64,000 bases of DNA from Cohnella phaseoli (GTDB lineage: Bacteria; Bacillota; Bacilli; Paenibacillales; Paenibacillaceae): assembly GCF_003386235.1 (NCBI RefSeq), contig NZ_QRDZ01000022.1, positions 106,658 through 170,657 of the forward strand, written 5' to 3'. This document shows positions 34,497 through 43,104 of this stretch, in pieces; the first letter of the stretch is position 1, and each line of letters opens with the position of its first letter. The notes beneath the pieces were generated by a model, which saw nothing but the letters and a program-made list of their open reading frames with translations, ran no database searches and had not been told where the DNA came from. Position numbers and translations under genes: made by a program.

Positions 34497-34925
34497 CTAC
34501 TTCCATACCTCTTCGGAGTATTGGGCGCTGAAATCCTCTGAAGGCGGAATAATAGTAATGACATCGATTAATACTCCGTTGGGATCCGAAGTAATAAAGT
34601 GCCGCTGTCCAAAATCTTCGCTTCGGATATCGAGTTCCAACGGCAGTCGCGATCCCCGGATAAGGCGTTCGTATTCGGCATCGACGTCGTCTACTTCGAA
34701 ATTTAGAATCAATCCGCTTACTTTGGTCCGATAGGCATCGGGAACGGTCGGATGAGAAGCGTCAAGAATAGCCAATTCATAGGGCACATCGTTGCCGGTC
34801 AACTTCAAGCTTACGTACCAATCCGCTTCAAAAACCTTTTCGAATCCAAAATGAGCCTCGTAAAATGCTGCAGTAGCGCTAACTTGATCGGTTAAAATGA
34901 CGGGATAAAAGCTGGAAGCTTTCAT
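34497..34925 (-). CDS. glyoxalase/bleomycin-resistance (VOC) family protein
   Basis: 142 residues. The paired beta-alpha-beta-beta-beta units of the vicinal-oxygen-chelate fold are visible: FYPVILTDQVSATAAFYEAH in the first half and LILNFEVDDVDAEYERL with FITSDPNGVLIDVI in the second. Such proteins act as dioxygenases, isomerases or drug-binding resistance proteins; the metal ligands are not clear enough to choose. Co-transcribed with the downstream TetR regulator, which suggests an inducible detoxification role. Confidence 0.87.
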   Translation of the reverse strand: MKASSFYPVILTDQVSATAAFYEAHFGFEKVFEADWYVSLKLTGNDVPYELAILDASHPTVPDAYRTKVSGLILNFEVDDVDAEYERLIRGSRLPLELDIRSEDFGQRHFITSDPNGVLIDVITIIPPSEDFSAQYSEEVWK

Positions 34926-34957
34926 AATAATATCACCTCTCGGCTAGGATTGCATTC

Positions 34958-34987
34958 ATATTAACATACATACAGTATGTATGTAAA
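34958..34987 (-). promoter_or_regulatory. promoter and palindromic operator of the VOC-tetR operon
   Basis: On the minus strand TTTACA (34987-34982), an 18-base spacer and TAATAT (34963-34958) form a sigma-A promoter. The spacer is filled by a perfect palindrome with 10-bp arms, ACATACATAC-A-GTATGTATGT (34964-34984). A repressor bound here would block RNA polymerase; the obvious candidate is the TetR protein of the same operon. Confidence 0.82.
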
Positions 34988-35027
34988 TAATGATTGCAAA
35001 TTAGCTGCCGTCTGTACAAGAGGCCTG

Positions 35028-36086
35028 TTATTCGTCGAGCAACGCTGCTTGTCGCTTATAGTGATCCTCGATCACCAAGCACGCCATTGCTTCAATTACC
35101 GGCACGATTCGGGGACAGATGCAGGGATCGTGCCTGCCCTCCGTCACGATCTCCCGTTCCTTGCCGTACATGTCGACGGTCTGTTGCAAGACGGAGATGG
35201 ACGATGTCGGCTTGACTACCACTCGGAATACGATGTCGGCTCCGGTGCTGATCCCGCCGATAATTCCTCCGGCATTGTTCGTCAGAAATCCCGTCCGATC
35301 CATCTGATCGTTGTGTTCGCTCCCCAACATAGCGGCCGCTTGGAAGCCCGCGCCGAACTCAATGCCCTTGATCGCGCCGATTGAAAGCATGGCCTTGGCT
35401 AGCTCCGCATCCAGCTTATCAAACACGGGCTCCCCGATCCCCGCCGCAACGCCGCTAATCCGACATTCCACGATTCCCCCACAGCTGTCGCCATTCGCGG
35501 ATAGCTGTTCAATCCGCTCAATCATGCTCCGTGCCGCCACGGGATCGCATGCCCGCACCAGGTTGCGTTCGATGGCATCCGGTTCGAACGTTTCGCAGCG
35601 GATTCCCCCGACCTCCGTTGTGTACGCCAACACGGAGACTCCCCGTCGTTCCAGCAGCTTGCGCGCCACCGCGCCTGCAGCCACCCGAGCAGCCGTTTCT
35701 CTGCCCGAGGCTCTGCCGCTCCCGCGATAGTCTCGAAGACCATACTTCTTCTCATAGGTTAGATCCGCATGTCCAGGACGGTACATTGATTTAATATCGT
35801 CGTAAGCCGACGGGCGCATGTCTGTGTTGTTCAGCATAATGCACATCGGCGTCCCCGTTGTTCGGCCCTCGAATAGACCGGATAGGATACGAATCTTATC
35901 GTATTCCCGCCGAGGAGTCGTGACGGAGGATTGCCCCGGCTTTCTGCGATCCATCTGAATTTGTACATAGGCTTCGTCCAACTCAAGGCCCGGCGTTATG
36001 CCGTCTATAATGACGCCTACCGCTTCGCCGTGAGATTCGCCGAACGTAGTCACTTTTAATCTTTCTCCGAATGTACTGCCTGCCAT
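35028..36086 (-). CDS. aroC: chorismate synthase
   Basis: 353 residues from ATG 36086; GGGAGG is nine bases upstream, while ATG 36092 is too close and the open frame to 36269 is spurious. Family signatures: LKVTTFGESHG near the start, RPGHADLTYEKKYGLRDYRGSGR SSGR-like region for FMN binding (here GRASGRETAARVAAGA), and VVKPTSSISV. It converts EPSP to chorismate using reduced FMN. It stands alone, not in an aro operon, and diverges from a LysR regulator. It is nearer to the short proteobacterial-type enzyme than to the about 390-residue Bacillus AroF, which suggests a second, regulated copy. Confidence 0.93.
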   Translation of the reverse strand: MAGSTFGERLKVTTFGESHGEAVGVIIDGITPGLELDEAYVQIQMDRRKPGQSSVTTPRREYDKIRILSGLFEGRTTGTPMCIMLNNTDMRPSAYDDIKSMYRPGHADLTYEKKYGLRDYRGSGRASGRETAARVAAGAVARKLLERRGVSVLAYTTEVGGIRCETFEPDAIERNLVRACDPVAARSMIERIEQLSANGDSCGGIVECRISGVAAGIGEPVFDKLDAELAKAMLSIGAIKGIEFGAGFQAAAMLGSEHNDQMDRTGFLTNNAGGIIGGISTGADIVFRVVVKPTSSISVLQQTVDMYGKEREIVTEGRHDPCICPRIVPVIEAMACLVIEDHYKRQAALLDE

Positions 36087-36194
36087 AGCCATATACCTCC
36101 CGCTTTTTAATTCCTTTACGATCAGTTTAAAGGTATATTTGAAATAAATGAAATCGCAAAAACAGATCTTTGTCATAGAGAGGATTGATGACAA

Positions 36195-37088
36195 GTGATT
36201 GCCAATACGGAATGGTACCGAATTTTTCTCCATGCCGCCGAATATTCCAACCTGACTAAGGCCGCTCAAAGCCTACATATGACACAACCTTCCGTCAGCT
36301 ATGCGATTAAGCAGTTGGAAGAGGCTTTGGGCGTGGAGCTGTTTGACCGCTTATCCAAAGGCGTGCGATTAACGCAAGAAGGACAAGCCCTATATTTGCA
36401 TGTTCGGCAAGCGTTTGAGGAGCTTGATTCCGCCGAGCGGCGAATGAAGAGGCTGAAGCAGTTTAGTGAAGGCAATCTGCGAATTGGTGCGAACGGCGCC
36501 ATTATCAAGGATTTCGTTGTCCCTCTGCTCGAACAGTTTCATGCTCGCTATGCGGATATTCGCATCCAGCTCTCTCAGGAAAAGACAAACCTCATCTTGG
36601 AGCGGCTGAAGCTGGGCTCATTGGACGTCGGTTATGTCTACTTGCCCATATCGGATGACGAGATTGAGATCGTCTCCTCCCATGTCTCGCCTTTTTGCGT
36701 AGTTGTGGGGAAGGCCTTGGCGGACTTGCAAAAAGAACCGCTGACCACGCAACAGATAACAGAACTTCCGCTCTTGATGCTTTCTCCGGGCAGCACGACG
36801 CGCTCCTTCGTCGAAATGTGGTTTCGGTCGCAGGGGGTCTCCGTAGAAGCCGATTTCGAACTGAATAGCCTTGAAATGATTACGGAATTGGTTGAGCGGG
36901 GATACGGGGCGGCGTTCTTGCCGCGGGCATTCGTGATGTCAAGAATCCGGAGCGGCTCTCTGAAGGAGCTGCGTACAGTCGTTCCATTACCTGACCGCCA
37001 CATTGGCATCGCTGTTCGGAGACAGTCGGCCCCTTCCATTGCGGCCAAGGCATTCATCGAGATGCTGCAGCAATCTACCGATAGCTAA
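36195..37088 (+). CDS. LysR family regulator, divergent from chorismate synthase
   Basis: 298 residues starting at GTG with AGAGAGGA upstream. The N-terminal winged helix is clear (FLHAAEYSNLTKAAQSLHMT and SVSYAIKQLEEALGVELFDR); the rest is a periplasmic-binding-like effector domain. Divergent orientation with a 108-base gap is the classic arrangement for control of the neighbouring gene, here chorismate synthase. I did not identify a definite T-N11-A site. Confidence 0.93.
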   Translation: MIANTEWYRIFLHAAEYSNLTKAAQSLHMTQPSVSYAIKQLEEALGVELFDRLSKGVRLTQEGQALYLHVRQAFEELDSAERRMKRLKQFSEGNLRIGANGAIIKDFVVPLLEQFHARYADIRIQLSQEKTNLILERLKLGSLDVGYVYLPISDDEIEIVSSHVSPFCVVVGKALADLQKEPLTTQQITELPLLMLSPGSTTRSFVEMWFRSQGVSVEADFELNSLEMITELVERGYGAAFLPRAFVMSRIRSGSLKELRTVVPLPDRHIGIAVRRQSAPSIAAKAFIEMLQQSTDS

Positions 37089-37182
37089 CGGTGCTGGCTG
37101 CCGCCCTGGCAGGCAGAGGCTAAAAAAAAGCCTGCCTTTCGGCAAGCTTAACGGGTACGGGCGTATTCGAAAGCGCCGGATT

Positions 37183-38586
37183 CTAATTATGAGAACCTTC
37201 CGCTATTTCCCGGGAGATAAAATGCTTGAACCTCGCGAAATAGCGTTCGGAGGCTTCCCAACGTTTGGAGTCTAGATAGGAAATGTCTTGGCGTCCATAC
37301 TCGTTGGGTGGCTGATAATGCCGGGAAACATATTTGTCATTATCCAACGTATAGAAATAGAAGGAACCATCATGAGTCTGTATTTCCATTCGCGCATTCA
37401 GTTCGTCCCCGTCTTCGTCCGTATGCGCCTGACGAAAACGATAATATATGGAGCCATCCCAGAACCCGTCGTTGTCCTCCCCTGCCGGGTCCAGTGCCTG
37501 AATGGCCGGATGCTGGAAAAGCTCCTCGAAGTCACCCCGATCCACGACCGGCAAATACAGCTCGGCCACATTAACGCAGGTCAGCAGCATGATCCAATAA
37601 TAATTAAACTCCGACAATTGCTCTTGAGGTTCACCTGTAATGTCCTCCCAGATCGCCTCTTCATCCATCGCTTTTCTCAACAGATGAACGACTTCGTCTT
37701 CCTCAAGCGAAATAAAATAGTGATTCCGCTCATCCTTAATGTACACGCTAGGAGTCTGTAGATCCCCGTCCCCATCAACATACTCCCGATTTACTTTGAA
37801 ATAAGCGCCCCGCTCAGTGAAGTCGAAATAGTGCTTATCGCCGGGCATCAGTACACACTGAATCAGTTTCATAATATTTTCTTGATTAAGCGCGTTGTCG
37901 GTAAAGTATAGGTGGACGGCTCCCTTTCTCTGGAGCGCTTCGTTCAAATCTTTCAGTGCAGAACGACCTTTCCTAAGCGTGGAGACAAGCATGCCGAACA
38001 GAAAACCGACCTCTTCGTCCTCAATATCTTCATCATCCAGGAAAACGTCGTCGATTAGCACATCGCGAATGTCTACGGGAAGCTCCTGGCAGACGCCATC
38101 CCCCTCCCACGCGTTTACCGTACACACAAACCGTTTTTCACCGCCCGCTGTGATACGGTATTGGTCATCCTGAACTAGCACCGCTGCGTTCAGATTGCCT
38201 TGAACGATCGTTTCTCCGTGGTTGTAGGAGCCGCACAGAACTTCTTCGACCAGCAGATTGCCCTCGACATAGATCTCTTGGCCGCCTACCGCCATATTTT
38301 GGACAGTCAAGTTCCCCATCACCATAAGCCCGATAGCGCCATCCGTTTCCTCATTGTAGAGGTTGTCCACCGTAAAGTTCCCATCGATAAAAATGAGTAT
38401 CGTCTCCGTCTGATCCGGAAACGGCTTTTCCCAATCCAAATCGAGAGAAGGCAACGTTAAATCTCCGGCATAGTAAGCGGCAATGTGCTCGTCGGTAAAG
38501 TCCTGATAGAATTTCGCCCAACAGGAATCTTCGGGAAAGCGATCCTTAAGTTGGTTGAGGGGCATAAATTGAAAGGAACTGTTCAT
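37183..38586 (-). CDS. protein with bactofilin-like repeats, function unknown
   Basis: About 467 residues from ATG 38586, with AAAGGAG eight bases upstream. Residues about 65-150 contain regularly spaced beta-strand repeats ending in GN, as in polymer-forming/bactofilin proteins: IDGNFTVDNLYNE, MVMGNLTVQNMAV, YVEGNLLVEEVL, IVQGNLNAAVLV. Then comes an Asp/Glu-rich stretch (VFLDDEDIEDEEVG), and a C-terminal part with many aromatic and acidic residues (YYRFRQAHTDEDGDELNA). No signal or membrane segment. I do not recognise a specific family; a cytoplasmic structural or immunity-like role are both conceivable. Monocistronic. Confidence 0.72.
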   Translation of the reverse strand: MNSSFQFMPLNQLKDRFPEDSCWAKFYQDFTDEHIAAYYAGDLTLPSLDLDWEKPFPDQTETILIFIDGNFTVDNLYNEETDGAIGLMVMGNLTVQNMAVGGQEIYVEGNLLVEEVLCGSYNHGETIVQGNLNAAVLVQDDQYRITAGGEKRFVCTVNAWEGDGVCQELPVDIRDVLIDDVFLDDEDIEDEEVGFLFGMLVSTLRKGRSALKDLNEALQRKGAVHLYFTDNALNQENIMKLIQCVLMPGDKHYFDFTERGAYFKVNREYVDGDGDLQTPSVYIKDERNHYFISLEEDEVVHLLRKAMDEEAIWEDITGEPQEQLSEFNYYWIMLLTCVNVAELYLPVVDRGDFEELFQHPAIQALDPAGEDNDGFWDGSIYYRFRQAHTDEDGDELNARMEIQTHDGSFYFYTLDNDKYVSRHYQPPNEYGRQDISYLDSKRWEASERYFARFKHFISREIAEGSHN

Positions 38587-38686
38587 CGTTTCTCTCCTTT
38601 GACTTTTCACCTCCCAATATTGTAAAGCTATTTAGAAAATACATCCATATGAATCGAAGGCAGGAAATGCGCCCAACAAGATCAAA

Positions 38687-38714
38687 TAAATCGCTTGAAA
38701 TCTGAAACCGATAT
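38687..38714 (+). promoter_or_regulatory. candidate sigma-D (motility) promoter of the chemoreceptor gene
   Basis: TAAA (38687-38690), 16 bases, then ACCGATAT (38707-38714) is close to the sigma-D pattern TAAA-N15-GCCGATAA. It lies about 160 bases before a chemoreceptor gene, a usual sigma-D target. Confidence 0.45.
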
Positions 38715-38871
38715 CAGATACACTAGCATAGGTAATACAACGCGTTCCAAGTTATGGTAAATCCCTTTTCAGGAAACAACAGCTTCATGAAAACGATACA
38801 ATCCACTTTTTGCAGCCGGGCTGCCGTAAATCGGGAGCTACCCACAACACTCAGCAGGGGAGTACACTACC

Positions 38872-40584
38872 ATGAATTGGATTAGAAATTGGAAGATTAG
38901 AACTAAAATTTTCAGCATGCTTGGACTGTCTATTCTCTTCTTATTTGCAATCGGAACGATCGGAACAACCTTTATGCAATCGATGGGCAACAATGCCCGC
39001 GCCATCTACGAGAAGCAGATGATCCCGAACGGCTTGATCAACAAGCTGCTGTTCGGCAACTCTCAGATCGACTTGTATCAGACGGAGCTGCTCGTAGCCG
39101 TCGACCAGAATCTGATCATGCAAATCCAAGAGCAAATCACCGAAACTAGAGCGAGCAACCAAGCAACGCGCAAAGAGCTGGAGCAGATCGAGCTGTCGCA
39201 GCGGGCTCAGGCTGAATACCAGAAGTTTCTCGATCTGATTCCGAAAAGCAACGATGCGCGCAAAAAGGTTGACGAACTGGTCGGCAACAATAAAATAACG
39301 GAAGCCTATGTCGCATATGCCACCGCATTCAAGCCCGTAAGAGCGGATATGATCGACGTTCTGGAGCTTGCGGTGAAATATAATGAAGAGGATGCCAAAG
39401 CGTTCTACGAGGAGAGTATTTCCAGCTTCCAGACCGCTACGACGCTTGTTCTTCTCCTCTCTGCATTAGCTATTGTGCTGTGTTCCGCTGTCGGCTTCCT
39501 GATTACCGCCTTCATCACGCGTCCCGTTCATCAAATTCAGCAGTTAATGGCCAAGGCCCAGGATGGGGATTTGACCGTACACGGCAGCTATCGCTCTAGG
39601 GATGAGATCGGACTGCTTACAACGGATTTCAACCAGATGATCGGCGGATTAAAAGAGGTTATCGTAAAGATCAGTATGGAGTCCCAGAGTCTCTCCGCTA
39701 GTTCGGAGCAGCTATTGGCCAGCTCGGAGCAGTCGAACCTGACTATTAATCAAGTCGTTGAGTCGATTCAGTCGATCGCTAGCGGCGCGGACGCTCAGCT
39801 GCATGCGACGGAAGAAAGCGCAAAAGCGATGGAAGAAATGGCCGAAGGGATCAAACGAATTGCCGAATCTTCCGGAGATGTATCGGAAACGTCCGTCGAG
39901 GCGGCCAAACAAGCGAATGATGGAAATGAAGCGATTCAGAAGGCGATTGATCAGATGGGCTTGATCCGATCCGCCGTGAACGATTCCTCGCAAGTGGTCA
40001 AGCAGTTGGGAGCGCGCTCTCATGAAATCGGGCAGATCGTTAATGCGATTACTGAAATCGCAGCGCAAACGAATCTGCTCGCATTAAACGCTGCAATAGA
40101 GGCGGCAAGAGCGGGAGAGCACGGGCTTGGATTTGCCGTCGTAGCCGGCGAGGTAAGGAAGCTCGCCGAACAGTCCCGGCAATCCGCCGAACAGATTGTC
40201 GCGATTATTGAGCAGGTTAAAAGCGAAACGGCTTATGCGATTGCATCTATGGATAACGGAAACCAGGTCGTCAACGCGGGCACGGAGATCATGCAAGAAG
40301 CCGGAGAAGCTTTCCGCAACAGTCTTTATTCGGTTCAAGCGGTTTCCGGCCAGATTCAAGAGGTTTCCGCCGCATCCGAGGAAATGTCGGCCAGCTCGCA
40401 GCAGGTTGCCGCATCGCTTCATAATATGAAAAGCATTGCGCAAGTCTCTTTCTCCAATACGGAGAGCGTTGCTGCGGCTTCGGAAGAGCAGCTCGCGACA
40501 TTGGAGGAAATCTCCTCGGCCGTTGGCTCGCTGACCAAGATGTCGCAGGATTTGTTCGACATTACTCAACGCTTCAAGAGCTAG
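38872..40584 (+). CDS. methyl-accepting chemotaxis protein
   Basis: 570 residues. Membrane segment at about 11-31, a four-helix-bundle sensor of the 4HB_MCP type (about 32-185), a second membrane segment (about 190-212), HAMP (about 213-266, ITRPVHQIQQLMAKAQDGDL), then a long coiled-coil signalling domain with its hairpin tip EIAAQTNLLALNAAIEAARA near residue 394. It relays an external stimulus to CheA/CheW. The start has AGGGGAG upstream. It is a single-gene unit with a candidate sigma-D promoter. Confidence 0.96.
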   Translation: MNWIRNWKIRTKIFSMLGLSILFLFAIGTIGTTFMQSMGNNARAIYEKQMIPNGLINKLLFGNSQIDLYQTELLVAVDQNLIMQIQEQITETRASNQATRKELEQIELSQRAQAEYQKFLDLIPKSNDARKKVDELVGNNKITEAYVAYATAFKPVRADMIDVLELAVKYNEEDAKAFYEESISSFQTATTLVLLLSALAIVLCSAVGFLITAFITRPVHQIQQLMAKAQDGDLTVHGSYRSRDEIGLLTTDFNQMIGGLKEVIVKISMESQSLSASSEQLLASSEQSNLTINQVVESIQSIASGADAQLHATEESAKAMEEMAEGIKRIAESSGDVSETSVEAAKQANDGNEAIQKAIDQMGLIRSAVNDSSQVVKQLGARSHEIGQIVNAITEIAAQTNLLALNAAIEAARAGEHGLGFAVVAGEVRKLAEQSRQSAEQIVAIIEQVKSETAYAIASMDNGNQVVNAGTEIMQEAGEAFRNSLYSVQAVSGQIQEVSAASEEMSASSQQVAASLHNMKSIAQVSFSNTESVAAASEEQLATLEEISSAVGSLTKMSQDLFDITQRFKS

Positions 40585-40683
40585 CCAAGATAATCGATAA
40601 TAAAGTTGCAAGTGGTATGTACCTCATTCCGATGCAAGCAGCGGATCCATTTGCAAACAAGAGTTTACGCAGAGAAGGTAGTC

Positions 40684-40836
40684 GAAAAATCGTACAACGC
40701 AGCTCGGATCAGGCCTAAAGAGCAGACTTTTGTTCGGAAAATCGTACAAAGCTGCTCTGCTCAGGCTATAACGACGAACGTTTGTAGGAAAAACCATATA
40801 AATCATCCAAGATCAGAGATTGCAGATCACTATGGG
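40684..40836 (+). repeat. degenerate 52-base tandem repeat
   Basis: TCGTACAA recurs at 40690-40697 and 40742-40749, exactly 52 bases apart, within longer similar units (GAAAAATCGTACAACGCAGC versus GAAAATCGTACAAAGCTGC, each followed by a CTCAGG/ATCAGG block). A more decayed third copy starts near 40790 (AAAACCATATAA). The tract fills most of the gap between the chemoreceptor and the LysR gene and has no coding potential. Confidence 0.5.
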
Positions 40837-40854
40837 ACAGCCACGTCCATCGAA

Positions 40855-41745
40855 TCAATTGCCGCGAACCTGTTGCCGCCTTATAAACTCAATCCACCCT
40901 CTAGCTGCGTGGGAGAGGTAATGGTTTTTGCTCCAGATCGCGGCAAGATCCCAACGAATCGGCGGAATCGTCTCGGGAATCACGCTAACCGATCCCAGAT
41001 CGATTTTTCTGGACACCGTATCCGGAAGGAAAGCGATCCCCAGTCCGGCCCCGACCATCTCCCCGATAAAATCCCATTGCGAGCTTTCATAAGCGATCTT
41101 CGGCTCGAACCCCTCTTGTATGCAGGACTCTCTCACACGATCATAAAGCGAGAAACCTTCTCTGAACAAAATAAACGGCTCCTCTTTCAATTCCGCAAGA
41201 TGGACGGTTTGTGCCCCCGCCAACGCATGGCTCGAATTCACGATCAACGATAGCTGACGCTCTGCCAGAGGAAATACCTCGAACTGCTCCTCGTCCACTG
41301 GCAAGACGACCACGCCTACATCCAGCTTAGCTTCCCTGACCAGTTGCTCCACCACTTTGCCGCCCTCTTCGACCAATCGAAGCTGCACGCCCGGATACTC
41401 GCCGCGAAAATCCGCAATCATTCTCGGAAAGAAACTCGATCCGATAACGGGAGGCAGCCCTAAAGACAGCTTCCCCCGTTTCAATTGCCTCCCTTCATTT
41501 AACGTCGACTGAAGATCACGGGACATCGCGATCGTCTCCATCGCGTATTTCAGCACGACTTCTCCGTCGTCCGTCAGCCGCAGATACCGAGTCGTACGGT
41601 CGAACAACACGACTCCTAACTCTTCCTCCAAGTTCTTGATCGCTTTGCTTAGCGACGGCTGCGAGCTATGAAGCGACTGCGCCGCTTTCGAGAAGCTTAG
41701 CTGCTTGGCGACTTCCGCGAAATAAAGAAGCTGTTGAAATTCCAT
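40855..41745 (-). CDS. LysR family regulator of ketone-body operon
   Basis: 296 residues. N-terminal helix-turn-helix (LLYFAEVAKQLSFSKAAQSL and SLSKAIKNLEEELGVVLFDR), then a typical effector domain (CidA/CitR/AlsR-like style, ending LAAIWSKNHYLSHAARGWIE). It diverges from the thiolase operon with a 148-base gap holding the operon promoter, so it is the likely activator of acetoacetate/hydroxybutyrate use. Confidence 0.93.
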   Translation of the reverse strand: MEFQQLLYFAEVAKQLSFSKAAQSLHSSQPSLSKAIKNLEEELGVVLFDRTTRYLRLTDDGEVVLKYAMETIAMSRDLQSTLNEGRQLKRGKLSLGLPPVIGSSFFPRMIADFRGEYPGVQLRLVEEGGKVVEQLVREAKLDVGVVVLPVDEEQFEVFPLAERQLSLIVNSSHALAGAQTVHLAELKEEPFILFREGFSLYDRVRESCIQEGFEPKIAYESSQWDFIGEMVGAGLGIAFLPDTVSRKIDLGSVSVIPETIPPIRWDLAAIWSKNHYLSHAARGWIEFIRRQQVRGN

Positions 41746-41810
41746 TCCGCTCTCCCCTCCGACATCCCCATATATTCCAATTTTGAATCAATTATATTCG
41801 ATATATGTAT

Positions 41811-41839
41811 TTTACTCATAAATGCTGCTTCAGTACAAT
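41811..41839 (+). promoter_or_regulatory. promoter of the ketone-body operon
   Basis: TTTACT (41811-41816), 17 bases, TACAAT (41834-41839). Immediately upstream is an AT-rich partial palindrome (ATTATATTCGATATAT, 41791-41806) that could be the LysR binding site. Confidence 0.6.
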
Positions 41840-41893
41840 TTTAATGAAAGGAATCGTTATGGACGATTCGATTGAATGAGGAGGGATGGGCGC

Positions 41894-43084
41894 ATGAGCG
41901 AAAATGAAGTTGTCATCGTCAGCGCGGCGCGAACGCCAATCGGGAAATTGGGCGGTGCTTTCAAGGATGTCTCAGCCGTGCAGCTAGGCGCTGCCGTCAT
42001 ACAGGCAGTTATCGAACGGGCCGGCATCTCCGGCTCTCTCGTACAAGAAGTACTTATGGGCAATGTCCTGCAAGCCGGACTTGGCCAGAACCCGGCACGG
42101 CAGGCCTCGCTTCAAGCAGGCTTATCCGTAGAGGTGCCCGCGACAACGGTAAACCAAGTGTGCGGCTCCGGTCTAATGTCGCTGCAGATCGCTTACCGAT
42201 CCATTCAGAGCGGGGAATGCGACATTGTCGTCGCAGGCGGAATGGAAAATATGAGCCAGGCTCCTCATCTGCTTCAAGGAACGCGCTCCGGCTACGTCTT
42301 GGGTGATCAAACGCTTCGCGACAGCATGATCAAGGATGGCTTGTGGTGTGCGCAGAACGATTATCACATGGGCATAACTGCGGAAAATTTATGCGAACGG
42401 TACAACCTGGAGCGCGAGCAGCTCGACCAGTTTGCGTTAGATAGCCAAAGAAAAGCCGCAGCCGCGATGGCCAACGGAACCTTCAAGGACGAAATCGTCG
42501 CCATGGATGTGCCGGGGCGCAAAGGAGCAATGCTGCGAGCCGATCAAGATGAGTTTCCTCGCCCGGACACGACGTTGGAAGGTCTCTCCAAGCTCAAGCC
42601 TGCATTCAAGAAGGACGGCAAAGTGACGGCCGGCAACGCTTCCGGCATCAATGATGGAGCGGCAGCTCTATTGATCATGAGCAGGTCTAGCGCAGAACTG
42701 CACGGTCTTCATCCCATGGCCGTTATTCGCTCCTGCGCCGTCGTTGGCGTCGATCCCGCTCATATGGGAATCGGACCAATTCCGGCTACGGAGAAGGCGC
42801 TTCAGAAAGCTGGACTAACGATTGCCGATATCGATGTGATCGAAGCCAATGAAGCGTTTGCCTCCCAAGCGCTCCTGTACGCGAAGCATTTCGATCTAGA
42901 TGACCGCAAGCTTAACGTCAACGGTGGAGCAATTGCTTTAGGACATCCGATCGGAGCCAGCGGCGCTAGGGTCGTGGTCTCCCTGCTGTACGAGATGGCA
43001 CGTCGAAATTCACGATTTGGCTTGGCTGCATTATGCGTCGGCGGCGGGCAAGGAGTCGCTGTCGTCGTAGAGCGCTGCGAATAA
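41894..43084 (+). CDS. acetyl-CoA C-acetyltransferase (thiolase)
   Basis: 396 residues from ATG 41894, behind GGAGGG; the open frame to 41876 is upstream of the ribosome site. Thiolase landmarks: IVSAARTPIGKLGGAF, the nucleophile Cys in VNQVCGSGLMSLQIAYRSI, NVNGGAIALGHPIGASGARV with the catalytic His, and the second Cys in ALCVGGGQG. It interconverts acetoacetyl-CoA and two acetyl-CoA. First gene of an operon with CoA transferase and dehydrogenase, completing acetoacetate breakdown. Confidence 0.96.
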   Translation: MSENEVVIVSAARTPIGKLGGAFKDVSAVQLGAAVIQAVIERAGISGSLVQEVLMGNVLQAGLGQNPARQASLQAGLSVEVPATTVNQVCGSGLMSLQIAYRSIQSGECDIVVAGGMENMSQAPHLLQGTRSGYVLGDQTLRDSMIKDGLWCAQNDYHMGITAENLCERYNLEREQLDQFALDSQRKAAAAMANGTFKDEIVAMDVPGRKGAMLRADQDEFPRPDTTLEGLSKLKPAFKKDGKVTAGNASGINDGAAALLIMSRSSAELHGLHPMAVIRSCAVVGVDPAHMGIGPIPATEKALQKAGLTIADIDVIEANEAFASQALLYAKHFDLDDRKLNVNGGAIALGHPIGASGARVVVSLLYEMARRNSRFGLAALCVGGGQGVAVVVERCE

Positions 43085-43104
43085 TCCAGAAGGGAGCAAG
43101 CCAA

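Noticed and set aside
36087..36269. N-terminal extension of chorismate synthase
   Set aside because: The extra 60 residues are not similar to the family and lie upstream of a well-placed ribosome site; they also overlap the divergent LysR gene.
37100..37150. Terminator after the LysR gene at 37088
   Set aside because: GGCAGGC/GCCTGCC can pair, but an eight-A run sits in the loop and no T-run follows, so termination is uncertain on the plus strand.
38788..38802. Catabolite-responsive (cre) element TGAAAACGATACAA
   Set aside because: The central CG and 5' half fit, but the 3' half breaks the consensus, and a cre site in the leader of a chemoreceptor is not supported by anything else.
38760..38840. 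Possible c-di-GMP (GEMM-I) riboswitch before the chemoreceptor gene
   Set aside because: The segment GCAGCCGGGCTGCCG resembles the 3' half of GEMM-I, but the conserved 5' blocks (GGCAAACC and GACGCAAAGCC) are not present in good form.
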